Shown here one piece after another: positions 1 through 10,744 of a stretch of DNA of 64,000 nucleotides; positions within the stretch are counted from its first letter, which is position 1, and each line of letters opens with the position of its first letter. The notes under the pieces are model-generated. The model ran no database searches. It was not told the origin of the DNA and was given only the letters and a program-made list of their open reading frames with translations. A program made the translations under genes and the position numbers. Location: assembly GCF_024166365.1 (NCBI RefSeq), contig NC_064843.1, positions 63,512,532-63,576,531 of the forward strand. The letters are read 5' to 3'. Origin of the DNA: Elephas maximus indicus (lineage: Eukaryota > Chordata > Mammalia > Proboscidea > Elephantidae).

Positions 1-61
1 GTGGTTTTTTTTGCATTCATTTGTGTAAAAAGAAACACAAGAAACCAATAAAAGTGGTTCC

Positions 62-235
62 CTGTCCCTGGGTGGTGCAGATGGCTAAGCACCACTGAAC
101 TGCTAATAGGAAGGTTGGTGATTGGAACCCACCCAGAGGCACCTCGAAAGAAAGGCTATCTGCTTCTGAAACACATGGCATCGCCACACACTGAAATCGA
201 CTGAAAGGCTTCTGTTTTGTTCGTTTGTTGTTGTC
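62..235 (+). mobile_element. AfroSINE (tRNA-derived SINE), diverged
   Basis: The order of blocks matches the other AfroSINE copies in this window: a box-A-like 'ctgggtggtgcagatggcta', 'ctgctaatagg', a box-B-like 'tgattggaaccca', then an internal 'gaaagaaaggctatctgcttctg' block and 'tgaaatcgactg'. The internal block makes it a full-type copy rather than the shortened subfamily. It is followed by a T-rich tail at about 241-262, as expected for the + orientation. It is well diverged, so it is an old copy. Confidence 0.75.
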
Positions 236-527
236 ATCGTTGGTTTTTTTTTTTTTTTTTTTGGTATTGTCCAGGGAGGGAATAGTGCAAAACATGGGTC
301 AGAGCACAGCTTCTCAGGGTGGACCTATTTATAGCTTTTGTGCATTTGAATCATGTGAGCGTATTACCTATTCACAAAAAATAAAATCAAATGTAAAAAA
401 TGATCCATGGTCTGAAATGTGTATAGGTCCCTCAGGGAAGAAAGGACCTGTGTACCAGTGGGTAAAACAGGAGGCAAACACAACACGGATGTAAAAAAGA
501 GTAAACCATGCAGAAAGCATTTATGCC

Positions 528-578
528 CTTATGGGTTAGGATTAACTCGATGGCAGTGTTTTTTTTTTTTTTTTTTAA
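528..578 (+). mobile_element. AfroSINE 3' end fragment
   Basis: Only the terminal motif is left: a degraded 'ctatagggtcgctatgag' block followed by 'attaactcgatggcagtg' and a run of T. The 5' head is missing. Confidence 0.55.
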
Positions 579-1320
579 CGAATTGGGGTGGGGGGCTCAT
601 GATTTAGAGGAGGGAAAAATGTACAAAATGTGTCATGGGAGGGGAAGCCATTGAGCTGGGTCTTGGTTCAACAGGTGTTGACTGAGGAGAGAAGTCTCGG
701 GATGGTTTGGGCAGCAGTGGAGAGAGCACAGCCTACCTGGAGTGGAGGAGTCAGACAGCATGTGGAGTCAGCATGCAGAAACCTCCAACTGCCAGGTTAG
801 GGGCCTGCCTCCACTCCACAGGCAATGATATGCCATTGAAGGGTTTTGAGTCAATACTGAACCAATCAGAGCTGTTTATTCATTAAGCTTTTCCTGTGTG
901 CCTAGTCATGTGGGCTCTGAGCCAGGTGCTGAGGTTGCCAGGAGCAGTATGACTCAGCACCCACCTCACAGGAGCAAGCAGTCTCCCGAGAGACAGATTT
1001 ATAAACTATTTGGGGGCGGGGGGCACGTGCTGAGGGCCAGAAGTCTGGAAACAGGTCCAGTTCATTGATTCGGGGAGAGATGGAGGTGTGGCAGAGCCTG
1101 CAGAGACATCAAGATGGTTAAATCAAGGTGGAAATGCCCATCTAATGGATGGTTATCATTGCAAAGGTTAGGGATGAATGGAAGGGGAGAAGACACTGGA
1201 AGCCCAGCCAGCAGATAAGTCAAAGCATCTAGCAAAGCTTGCTGTGAGCTGGAAGGATGGTGGCTCCAATAGGAGGGGGAGGATGGGGGATTATTACATA
1301 GTGCCAGCAAAAATGCCATG
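579..1320. other. Intergenic, no gene seen
   Basis: No coding exon or RNA gene is recognisable. A stretch near 875-1015 resembles an ancient mammalian interspersed repeat (L2/MIR class) but is too diverged to assign. A short G-rich run lies near 1011-1024. Confidence 0.4.
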
Positions 1321-1321
1321 G

Positions 1322-1580
1322 ACAGGAATGGATAAAAAAAATGTGGTACATATACACGATGAAGTATTATTCACTCATAAAGAGAAATGAAGGTCTGATA
1401 CACACCACCACATGAAGAAACCTTGAAAACACTTTGCTGAGTAAAAATAAGTCAACACAAAAGAACAAAAACTGTATAACCCTACTTATGTGGAATATTC
1501 AGAGTGGGAAGATACATAGAGACCAAAGTAGACTAGTGGTTACCAGGGACTGAAGGAAGTGGGGAGTTACTGCTTAAAAA
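1322..1580 (+). mobile_element. L1 LINE 3' end (old L1M-like)
   Basis: The sequence corresponds to the end of L1 ORF2 and the start of the 3' UTR in sense orientation. Diagnostic pieces are 'aatggataaa', 'ttcactcataaagagaaatg', 'cttgaaaacactttgctgag' and 'ggttaccagggactg', ending in an A-rich tract at about 1575-1588. The end of the reading frame crossing here has the L1 ORF2 C-terminal look (IHDEVLFTHKE). The copy is 5'-truncated and non-functional. Confidence 0.75.
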
Positions 1581-1589
1581 AAAAAAAAG

Positions 1590-2661
1590 TCAATAAATTC
1601 TTTTTCTCTCGAATCTTACAGCTTAACAAAAACACGCCGAGCTAATAAATATAAAATGTTAGCAAACCTAAGTTTTATTATGTAAAGTCCATTTGGAGCA
1701 AGCCTCTTTAAGAGTTTAAGGGTTAAACACACACACACACAGCAGACAGGTCTTGGGGGTGCTGGTGTTGAAAGGAAGAGTGGGTTAACCTTGGGGCAGT
1801 AAGAATGACGAGCTAGAGCCAGAGTCAGGCTCTGGAAGAAGGTGGCAGTGGGGAGTGAAAATGGGGTCGTAGTGCGCACTGCTTGAAGTGGTGGGCACGG
1901 CAGAGTTCCTCAGGAAAGAAGGAGACTTTGAGAAAGATTACACTTAGATGTAGGAAGCAAAAGAAAGCACGAGTGAAGGAAGAGAAAGAGAAAGGGCAAG
2001 ATTCAGGACAGCCAGGGGATCCCCATCCTACAGGGCAAGGAGGAGAAGAGACAAGAACTGAAGACTGAACTCACTTCACGCAGACTTTGATCCAGCCACT
2101 GATTGGCAACATGGACTCCAGCAAGGGCAGCCAGTGGAGAATGCAGGTGAGGAACTGAGGAGGGAAAAAAGAGCCTGGTCCTCTTTTAGAAGACCAGTCT
2201 GAGTGGGGAGGAGGACAGAAGAGGGGAGGGGCCGTCTGCAGTAAGCAGGCTAGGTCTCTGCAGCAGTGCTGTGGACGGAGCCCTGCACTCTGAGGGATAA
2301 ATGTGGGGCCGTAGACCTAGTCATGCAAGCAGCCTGAACACTGCACCAGCCCAGGCTCTGGGGGGCCCCAGTCACCAACAGCTGGGCGGGGACCATGAAG
2401 GCAGATAACAGGGGAGCAGGAGGTGGTGCCCTTGAAAGTCAAAGCTACCTGAAGCCAATACGTCCTCTTCTCACCCACCGCCAGGGACTTCTGGATGGGT
2501 GGCCTTCTGTCTGTGTTTCCCTCTTTGGCCCTGGGCCCCTGAGGTTTTCTTTGCAGTGCTGCCCCCAATACTGAGTGTACTGGAGTGCAGGCAGGGAGAG
2601 GAATGAAGAGGCAGGACATTGTGAAAGTACTAGTCAACTCAGGAGAGAGTTTAAAAAGGAG
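1590..2661. other. Intergenic, no gene seen
   Basis: No exon, RNA gene or assignable repeat was recognised. It has a short (AC)n tract near 1725-1742 and purine-rich stretches. Confidence 0.4.
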
Positions 2662-2759
2662 GGTCTGTTGTTCCCTAGGGGTAAATGCATAGGAGGCCAG
2701 CAGGCTGTGAGGTCTGTTGTTCCCTAGGGGTAAGTGTATAGGAGGCCAGCAGGCTGTGG
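2662..2759. repeat. 49-bp tandem duplication
   Basis: Two directly adjacent copies of a 49-bp unit start at 2662 and 2711. Each contains 'ggtctgttgttccctagggg' and 'aggaggccagcaggctgtg', and they differ at only a few positions, so the duplication is recent compared with the flanking old repeats. Confidence 0.9.
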
Positions 2760-2984
2760 CTTGCAGACGTTTTGCTGTGGTTGTCTCACAATTAGCAGAG
2801 TGCCTAGCCAGGCCTCCTTCCCCCCTTGGCAGTCCCAGGCCATAGCTCCTCTCATTTTCTCACCACTTCGCTAATTAGTCTTCAGAACCATAATGATTAT
2901 TACAGTGTTTATTACATTTTAGTACATTAAAATTGTTGTAAATGATTATAATTATATGTAGTTAAATAATTATGTAACAACAAT

Positions 2985-3150
2985 CATTCATTGAGCATTG
3001 GTGCTAAGTATCTTATCTTCCTGATCTTATTTAATCCTCCTGACATCCTCACAAAGTGAGTTGTATTGTGGCCGCATTTTCCAGACGGAAAGACAGGAGC
3101 TTAGAGGCTAGATGACTGCACAGTCTGTGTTCTGAAGCTGATGCTCTGTC
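2985..3150 (-). mobile_element. MIR SINE fragment
   Basis: It matches the reverse complement of MIR. Recognisable pieces are 'attgagcattggtgctaag', 'ttatttaatcctcctgacat', the 'cattttccagac' core and 'gacaggagcttagaggc'. It is strongly diverged, as expected for an ancient mammalian SINE. Confidence 0.65.
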
Positions 3151-3752
3151 CCTGGGGCTGGGGCCTGGGCTCATCAGTCTCCCCCTTCCGTGTCCCTGCA
3201 GTTCAGGTGGTGTCCTGACTTTTCAGGCTTTCCAAGCGGGACCTCCACCCTCTTTCCTGCTTCCCTCACTGTGCCTGCTTTCCTCCCCAGCCAAGCAACT
3301 TACTCTTCAACTCTGCCTTTCAAGTCTTTACCTTTGCTTGCCATCTTTTCTTTCCTAGCGAGGCCCTTTCTGCCCCTCTTTGCCCTCTGGGCAAATCCAC
3401 CCATTCTTAAGGTCCAAGATGCCAACTCCTTCCTGCTCTGTGATCCTGGCTGCCTAAGGGCCCCAGCGAGAGCTCCCACACCTTGCTTAAGGCGGGCTTC
3501 TAACTGGCTCTGTTTGCAGCGGAGCTTGAAAGCTTCCCCCTCAGCACCCCTCCTGACACATAGGTGTGAACTCCCTGTCTCTTCAGGAGAACTTCTCATA
3601 ACCCAACTCCTCCAGAAAACCAGGGTTACATTTCTTTTGACATCTTCTGCTTTGTCCTTCAAATGGACAAAAAAATGTGTATCTCCTGCCAGGACAAATC
3701 TATGCTTGATTTTATATTAAACAATGTTATTTTCTAACATCCTTAGATGAAA

Positions 3753-3908
3753 TTATGGAAATTCTGGTGGCGTGGTGGTTAAGTGCTATGGCTGCTAACC
3801 ATAGGGTAGGCAGTTTGAATCCCCCAGGCGCTCCTTGGAAACTCTATGGGGCAGTTCAACTCTGTCCTATAGGGTCGCTATGAGTCCGAATCGACTCGAC
3901 GGGGTTGT
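3753..3908 (+). mobile_element. AfroSINE, shortened subfamily
   Basis: A complete AfroSINE without the internal block: 'ggcgctccttggaaac' runs straight into 'tctatggggcagttc'. It ends with 'cgaatcgactcgacggggtt'. A roughly 10-bp target-site duplication (ttagatgaaa) is seen at 3743-3752 and 3909-3918. Confidence 0.9.
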
Positions 3909-3924
3909 TTAGATGAAAATGAAA

Positions 3925-6060
3925 TTCAGGGTGATACGCTTTTCCAATAGCTGGAACTCCCCCTCCACCACCGCCAAGCACCAGTGGGAGATGCATGGCC
4001 AAGTTTAAGAAACACAAAGTCCTCCAGGGCAAAGCTGTATCTTGCTCCCAAGCCCTGCATCACAGATGATCGTTAAACGTAGAATGAAATTACTTCATAT
4101 TTGCTCAAATGAATTACATGTCAATACAACCTAAAAAAGAGTCCAAAAATAATTTATTTCTCAGTAGATATATGTTTCCCTTGTAATCAAAACTATTAAT
4201 TTGCTCAGTGAAGCTTTTTGGTAGAGCTGGTACAAGGCCACCAACACAGTCCTTATTCTCAAGTTCTCCTTTGTGGTCTCTCAGAGGCTCCGCTGTATTT
4301 CCGTGTCAGAAATTTACATGTGTTGGTAACAGAGCCAGACCACACTTTAAGTCAGTCAGTCACTCAAGCCCTCCCACCTCCATGTTTGTTGCTTTCCTCC
4401 TGCTTCTCAGATTCTAAGATCTCTGATGCTAACAGAGATGCCTTGCCACAGCTCATACAGCCCCCTCCTTGCCCTAGGATGCCACAAGCCAAATCAGTCC
4501 CCTTCAGTGACAACTCCTACCTGCTTAGAATGCTCTCTCAGTGGAGGCAAAGATGTGGAGTATCTGGGAGCCAGCCATTCTGGCTTTCCTCCCTGTGTGA
4601 TTTGGAGGCAATGATTTTATCTCCACTCCTTGACCCTTCATCTTTGGAACAAACCCATATGATGGGTGAATGAAAATAATGTATGTCATGGCTGGGTCCC
4701 CCGGGGAGCCGAATGAGTCTTTTTTGTTTGGAATCAACACCGGTGAGTGATGGGGAAGCAGGACTGAGAAGAGAGAGAAGTTGGACCTTGATGCAGTCAT
4801 ACAAAGGCCCTTTGGAGGCCACTGCGATGGCCTTTCAGAGTTGCCCTTCACTGAGGCTTTTGTTCCCCCACAGTGACCAGACATTGGATGTGAGCTAACC
4901 TGAGGAAGAGTGTGTTTCCTTGGGTCTCATGGCTCTCCTCAGCCTAGGGCAGTTCCTAGAAGGGGGTCTCAGCTGAGAGATGTCAGCCATGAGCACTCCT
5001 TGCAGCTGGGGGACTGAGTGCTTCAGTTCTGGGTAGAGAGGTGGGAAGAGGTATGGAATCTGGCCAGCACATGGCAGTGTCCACTACAGTATGCGTAAAG
5101 TGTAAATGGAAGTCATGAGATTATTAATGTATTCTGCCTAAGTTAATAAAGTAACAATAACTAATAGCACAAAACTCCCAAGTGTATGACCTTTTTAATA
5201 ATAGGAGATAACGGTTAAACGAAATATTAGATTTGAGGATCTTGAGGGAATGAGGGAAAGTTAAAAATGTGGGGCAACACAAGAGAAATGTGATTTTGGG
5301 GGGAAACCATAGTTTGTGGTAGGTAGTACTCTCACCTGTACACAGTTAGGAGTGGCCTGTCACAAAGGAGTCAACACCAGGCCTGAACTTTGATTCACCA
5401 GGACCAGCCCATTCTCTGAGCGATCTCAGGTGCTTCCTTGAGGAGAAAGAACATGTTCAAAAGGCAAGCAAGGAAGGGAACACACTCCACTCATGGAAAA
5501 AAAGCAAGAAAGTAGACACAGAAGTAAAGGATCTTATGTCCCACAAAGGAAGAGCTTGCTGTCACAGTGGGCGAAGCCAGAACAGGCCCATTATTCCTGT
5601 TTGGGGCAGGGCCCAGAGCACTTCAAGAAGATTCAGCCCCTTTTAGAATCACTATTCTCCCGCATTTTCTGAAAGCTCTGGGCTAACGATAAATTTCCTT
5701 CTTACTCAGCTTTCTCACACTGGAGAGTTTACAGTTGTTACTCCATGCCCTGCCACTCACCTGCTGTTGGCAGGAGACACACATCTCTTTACAGACCCGT
5801 GAACACTGACTCCCCAATGATTGTCACTTCAGTGTCTTGAACCCAGCCTCGTGAAATGACTCAGAGCAGCAGAAGGACACAGAAAACAAATGGAAACTTA
5901 GGAAAATACTTTTTTAATCTCCAAGACACAATTTAATACAGCTTGATTTATAAATATTTCTGTTAGCAAGTCACCCACTGCACATTCAACAGATGTCCTG
6001 TAAGATGGACAGAAGTTAAAACGCATTAGTTTCTTTAAAATATAGAAAAATCATAGGAGT
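3925..6060. other. Intergenic, no gene seen
   Basis: About 2.1 kb with no coding exon, RNA gene or confidently assignable repeat. Open frames here are short, overlap on both strands, and show no recognisable domain. Confidence 0.4.
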
Positions 6061-6061
6061 A

Positions 6062-6215
6062 ATAAGCAGTGATTAACCACCTACTGTAATTAAGTGTCTT
6101 CTATGGTCAAGTCCTCTAATTCTTACAATGACCCTGTCTTCTTACTGAGGACACTAATGCTCAAATGAGGTGACATAAGTGGTAGAGCCTGGATTCAAAC
6201 CTGAGGCTTTTGCAC
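6062..6215 (-). mobile_element. MIR SINE fragment
   Basis: Reverse-complement MIR. It carries an 'accacctactgt' start, 'ctctaattcttacaatgacc', 'aatgctcaaatgaggtgac' and 'gtagagcctggattcaaac' in the right order and spacing. Confidence 0.7.
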
Positions 6216-6313
6216 TAACAAAAGCCTAGCTTTGCCAATAGTGTACTGTTCTGCAGCCAGGTCATTTTCTGACTTTGAGGTGCATATGAATTTGAGAGCC
6301 TATAGATACTGTG

Positions 6314-6470
6314 GAGCTCTGGTGGCCCAGTGGTTAAGAGCTCGGCTGCTAACCGATAGGTGGGCAGTTTGAATCTACCAGCCGCTCCTTGGAAACCCTA
6401 TGGGGCAGTTCTACTCTGGCCTATAGGGTTGCTATGAGTTGAAATTGACTTGATGGCAATGGACAAGTGG
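6314..6470 (+). mobile_element. AfroSINE, shortened subfamily
   Basis: 'gagctctggtggcccagtgg' head, 'cggctgctaaccgatagg', 'ccgctccttggaaac' joined directly to 'cctatggggcagttc', and 'gaaattgacttgatggcaat' at the end. A 13-bp target-site duplication with one mismatch (tatagatactgtg / tatagatattgtg) lies at 6301-6313 and 6471-6483, which fixes both ends. Confidence 0.95.
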
Positions 6471-6483
6471 TATAGATATTGTG

Positions 6484-7375
6484 CTTTAAAGAGGATGTGT
6501 AGACCCTCCCTCTGTGTGCAATGACACACCAGCAAACACACATACACACATACATGTGCTCAAATATCTGTTCAAAAATTTCTCCAACCTTCCCAGCAGC
6601 TTAAAAATTAGAGATGCAAAGAAAAGCTCTAAGGGCACGAGCAGAACAGAGCGTCATCAAATTAAGTCCCTGTTTTCTCTGGAAGGAAGGGCCAGCGAGA
6701 GTGTAGCCTAAAAGGGCTTACTTTTGAGAAGGACCTCAAGCCTGGAGCTCTATTAAACCACCATCCAACCTCATCTAAGGCTGTTCTTCCAAATTCCAGC
6801 TTTGCCACTTGCCTCACTTGTTCCCAGCCAATCCCACAGCCCCTCTTTGAAAGTCACCTACACTCCAGTTTAAAGGGAAACCAAGATGAAAGAGCCAGAT
6901 TTGTTCTGCTGCAATCAGTTGGCTGACATGGCAAACATGAACACATGTCCCACACATGCAAAGACCAGCCCCGTGCACAATGACCTGGATTATAGCTTGT
7001 AAAACGTAATTACAGAAGCGAAAGTAAACCAAGCAGGGTTTTGGCTCAAACGGAGGCGTTATTATGAAAAATGAAGTGGACAGCTCTCTGATGCTGCTCT
7101 GTTCTAGGCGAGCAAAACTCTAGCTGTTGGCCTGTCAAGAGGTAATACTCCAAATGCTGAGTATTTCCCTGCCTGACAGATATTAATTCAGATATCCACT
7201 TTGCCAATGTCTAAACAGTTAGAAACCCTGTCAAAATGAATTTTCTCAGCCTATCTGTTCATAAAGTATACAGTCCTCTAGCCATGTTCAGTATCCATTA
7301 TTGTGTTGCATGACAACCCCATAACCTTTAAGCTTCTGGTTGTTTCTGAGAAATAAGGAATTATTTAAAGGGCAA
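6484..7375. other. Intergenic, no gene seen
   Basis: No exon, RNA gene or classified repeat was recognised. There is a short CA-rich stretch near 6535-6555. Confidence 0.4.
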
Positions 7376-7388
7376 TTTAGTTTAAGAT

Positions 7389-7541
7389 GCAGCCCTGGTA
7401 GCTTAGTGGTAAAAGCTCTGCTGCTGACCAAAAAGGTGGGCAGTCTGAATCCACCAGCAGCTTCTTGGAAACCCTATAGGGCAGCTCTAATCTGTCCTAT
7501 AGGCTCCCTATGAGTTGGAATCCGCAGGCTGACAACAGGTT
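7389..7541 (+). mobile_element. AfroSINE, shortened subfamily
   Basis: A complete + strand AfroSINE bounded by a perfect 13-bp target-site duplication (tttagtttaagat) at 7376-7388 and 7542-7554. The internal block is absent. The perfect duplication suggests a fairly young insertion. Confidence 0.95.
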
Positions 7542-7944
7542 TTTAGTTTAAGATATTATTATTATTAATTTTCCTATACCTTTCAATTATTTTGGTTGGG
7601 GTTCAATTATTTTAACATTAACTTATAACAATATAAACATGATAATCTTATTAAAGTAAATTAACATAAGTAATTTTTATGAAGTATTTTGAAAAACTGA
7701 TGCAGTTTCTAAAATACACATTTTAACCTCTCTCCAAGAGGTTCCCATACAAGATTTTTTAAAATAAGCAAGATCTGAAAGTCCCACTTTTAGATACTGT
7801 TGATTTATTTATTGGCTGTGTGTTCATTGATGAGCAACAGGTAGTCCCACAAGAGTTGGTGTATTTATTCTCTTAGATTTAGTAGTAATTTAGGAACACA
7901 ATTTTATAGTTGAAAGGAGTCTAAAAAATCACTGCACACACAAA

Positions 7945-8275
7945 CGTTTAGTTTTTTTTATTGTGGTAAATATAGATACACTAAAACCTGCTTTTGAAAG
8001 CCAGAACCTGCGTAAGGCAGAAGCCTGTCAGAAAGGGAAAACTCTAATGTTATTTTCCTCCTAAAGGAGCCAGAGAAAAGTGGTAAGGCTGCATCCTGCC
8101 AGAGGCGGGAAAGTTGTGAGACCCTGGAAACCAAGGGAGTCCCCCGGAGCTCCGAGCTCCGGCTCTCACAGGTTTCACTGTATATATGTAGAATAAAAAT
8201 ATTTGCCATTTCCACATGTTTTTTAAGCGTACAAATCAGTGACATTAATTTTGTTCTTCATGTACAAACATCACA
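7945..8275 (-). mobile_element. L1 3' UTR fragment, split by a DNA transposon
   Basis: The outer parts (about 7952-7975 and 8200-8275) read as reverse-complement L1 3' UTR: 'ttattgtggtaaatata', then 'tttgccatttccacatg', 'taagcgtacaaatcagtgac' and 'tacaaacatcac'. The same string of motifs occurs at 10755 and 34945. The middle is occupied by a separate element. Confidence 0.6.
7976..8196. mobile_element. Tigger/pogo-like non-autonomous DNA transposon (MITE)
   Basis: The element starts with 'cactaaaacctgc' and ends with 'caggtttcactg'. These ends are inverted repeats of each other (cactaaaacctg against cagtgaaacctg), and TA lies on both sides, as for Tigger/pogo target sites. It is about 220 bp with no transposase frame and sits inside an L1 fragment. 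The family name is inferred from end structure only. Confidence 0.6.
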
Positions 8276-9314
8276 AGTCCTTTATTTCTAAAGTAGTGGA
8301 TTTTAAAACTAAGGTGGCTCTTTATAAAGGACCTGTAGTGAAGGAATTACTCCAGATTTCCCGTAGACTTGTTTAAAAATGAAATGATACATATTTTGGA
8401 AATGCTTAAGCATATAATCATTGTTCATTTATGAGCAATAAAAATAAAATAAATGTGAGGCTAGTGAAAAAGAAAAGAACGAGCTTTTTTTTTTCTTTTT
8501 AATTTCCGAGACTTTTTCCCTTCTCCTCCCCTCATCCTGGAGGTTCATGAACTAGTCATTTCTTTCATTCTCACAAGTCAGCAACGCGGAGAAAAGCAGC
8601 TCCGGGACGACAAACCCAGCATTGCTGTCACCTGTTTCAAAAGGGTTCCCCCCTGCCAAGGTACCTGGCAGTTCAAAAGTGTTGATAACAATAATCATAA
8701 AAACCATAAACTATTTTTTCCCCTTAAGATGATTCAGTATGTCTCAGCTGCAACCAGAAACTTAGGGACGGTGCCTGCCCGGCTATTTACTTGCCTAGAG
8801 AAGAGTGTTACAACGTTTCCACGCCCACCTACTCGGACGACTGGATTCACCTGCCTCCCCCCACCCCTGCCCCGTCGGGGAGCGTTTGTGATCCATTGCC
8901 ACCTCTCTGGCCGTCGATCTGTGTCAGCGCCAGGGGCTAAGCCCGCCGCCGCCTCCACGCAGGCGCCCGTATGGCTCCCGGAACAGATGGCTCCACTTAA
9001 CCAGCAGGGTGCCTCACCTGTGCGAGCGCGGGCGCGCGGAGGGAGACGGGGGGCTCTTAGATGTAAACTCTGCGCACCTAGGTCCGCCAGAGACTAAGGA
9101 GGCAGAGTTCTTAACTGCTTCGCAGAGGGCCAAAGGGAAGCGGTGTGAAAATTCCCGGGAAAGCCGCTTTCCGCATGGATTCAAACGCGTTTGCGTGTGT
9201 CAGGGCAGGATTTCCACCTTCATGAGGTCAGTTAGCCGCCAGCCTTTCCCGGGCAGACTGGAAACAGACGCAAAGCCAGAAGCATTTAGTCACACCGTCT
9301 TCTGCCTTCCTAAA
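8276..9314. other. Intergenic, no gene seen; CpG-rich from about 8810
   Basis: AT-rich to about 8720, then GC- and CpG-rich from about 8810 to 9290, including an 'agcgcgggcgcgcgg' run. The frames that cross it show no recognisable domain. Possibly a small CpG island, but no transcript can be inferred. Confidence 0.35.
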
Positions 9315-9491
9315 GCAGAGATTCTCACACTTTATGCACGTTATAATCACCACGGGGAGCTGGTAACACTGCCTGCGTCGAGGCTGCACCCCAGACGCGT
9401 GCAATCATACTCCCTGGGGATGGAACGCAGGCATCAAGATGTTTAAAGCTCCCCGAGGGATCCCAGGGGCAGGCGCCTTTGAGAATCACTA
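9315..9491 (+). mobile_element. MER5-like hAT (Charlie) DNA transposon
   Basis: It begins 'cagagattctcacacttt' and ends 'tttgagaatcact', the inverted terminal repeats of MER5A-type elements. In between are diverged MER5 landmarks such as 'ataatcaccacggggagct' and a 'gaggctgcaccccaga' block. It is non-coding, and the length of about 177 bp is usual for MER5. Confidence 0.75.
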
Positions 9492-9837
9492 TCTTAACTA
9501 CCTTTTTGCCTAAGAGGACTAGCCCACAGAGCCTCTGTCCCAAGATACAGAAGCTGAACACTGTGGATGGCTGTGCGGTCGGGCTCTTGCTGGGTACAAG
9601 CACTCGCCCCACGGTGGTGGTGCGGATCTTTTTCTGCACACAATCTGCAGACCCTGTCTAATATTTTCCATACCAGGCAATGAGATCACAAACTCCAAAA
9701 CATTAAATCAAAACCGGAGGCACTAGGAGTCTTCAATAAAACTCCATAGCTCATACACAAGGGAGGGGAGGGGAGCAAATTAAAACCATCACTGCACTGA
9801 GGGCATATTATATATATTTATACATACCTATAAAGGA

Positions 9838-10040
9838 GCCCTGGTGGCGCAGTGGTTAAGCGCTTGGCTACTAACTGAAGGCCCGCTGTTCGACCCACCA
9901 GAACCCACCAGCCGCTCCTTGGGAGAAAGACTGGTAGTCTGTTTCCCTAAAGATTCCAGCCTCGGAAATGTGGCGCAGTTCTACTTCGTCAGACAGAGTC
10001 GCTAGGAGCAGGAATGGCCTGGACAGCACAGCAACAATGG
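9838..10040 (+). mobile_element. AfroSINE, full type with internal block
   Basis: 'ggagccctggtggcgcagtg' head is followed by 'gttcgacccaccagaaccca', then the internal block 'gggagaaagactggtagtct' to 'aaagattccagcctcgg' that the shortened subfamily lacks, then 'tctacttcgtcagacag'. The 3' end is degraded ('ggaatggcctggacagca'). Confidence 0.9.
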
Positions 10041-10159
10041 AGGTCTCCATAGTAGGCACCGGGCTACTGCAGCAATTGAAGGACCATATCAAGCAACAAT
10101 TAGTTAAAATTGACCAAACTAGACCAGTACTAACTCACTGGGAAAAATCCCTTGTGTCC

Positions 10160-10228
10160 CTTTTGTATGAGAGACTGACTTGATTTGTAAACTTTCACTT
10201 AAAGCACAATAAAAATTTTTTAAAAATC
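10160..10228 (+). mobile_element. L1 3' tail fragment next to the AfroSINE
   Basis: 'tatgagagactgacttgat', 'ttgtaaactttcacttaaag' and 'cacaataaaaatttt' form the same terminal string as the L1 that ends at about 47523. Only the last 65-70 bp of an L1 are present, ending in an A-rich tail. The 120 bp between this and the SINE are unassigned. Confidence 0.7.
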
Positions 10229-10744
10229 CCTTCTGTCTTAAAGCTCATCTACAGGACACGGGATTTCTCACTAGGAAAATGATGTGAGTGGCATTGCAGG
10301 GAGAAATAACAGAGAGATGCATATGAGTAATGAATATGAAGACAATCCTACTTTGACAAAAATACGCAGTTATAAAAGCCTTCTATACTTTGAAGTTTAA
10401 AACAAACACTCATATCTCTGTAACAAAATTTTTAGTCTGAAAAATAGTCATGTTTCTAAATTGTATGCTGGAGATGAAAAAATAAATTAACACATAATTA
10501 TGATTTATAATTTTGAGTAACCCAGGGTCAGTGCTGGTGGTCAGGAAGGGAATGGGGGACTGTCCATCCACAGAGTTTCATAATCTTCTGTGGCTGACAT
10601 GTTATTAAACAGAGTTCCTGCAATCCTCCTAACGACCCCATTTCCAGCACCTGAGTTACGTTTGTGTGCTGGAAACTGGAGAGTACTGATCTTTAATCAG
10701 AAGTAGGACAAATCCAGGTAAGCGAATGGATCAACTGGACATTC

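Noticed and set aside
875-1015. Possible ancient L2/MIR-class repeat
   Set aside because: Some words fit, but divergence is too great to assign by eye; left unannotated apart from a note.
3190-3720. 176-codon open frame on + with a 120-codon frame opposite it
   Set aside because: Both strands are open over the same CT-rich stretch, which points to composition rather than coding. No domain is recognisable.
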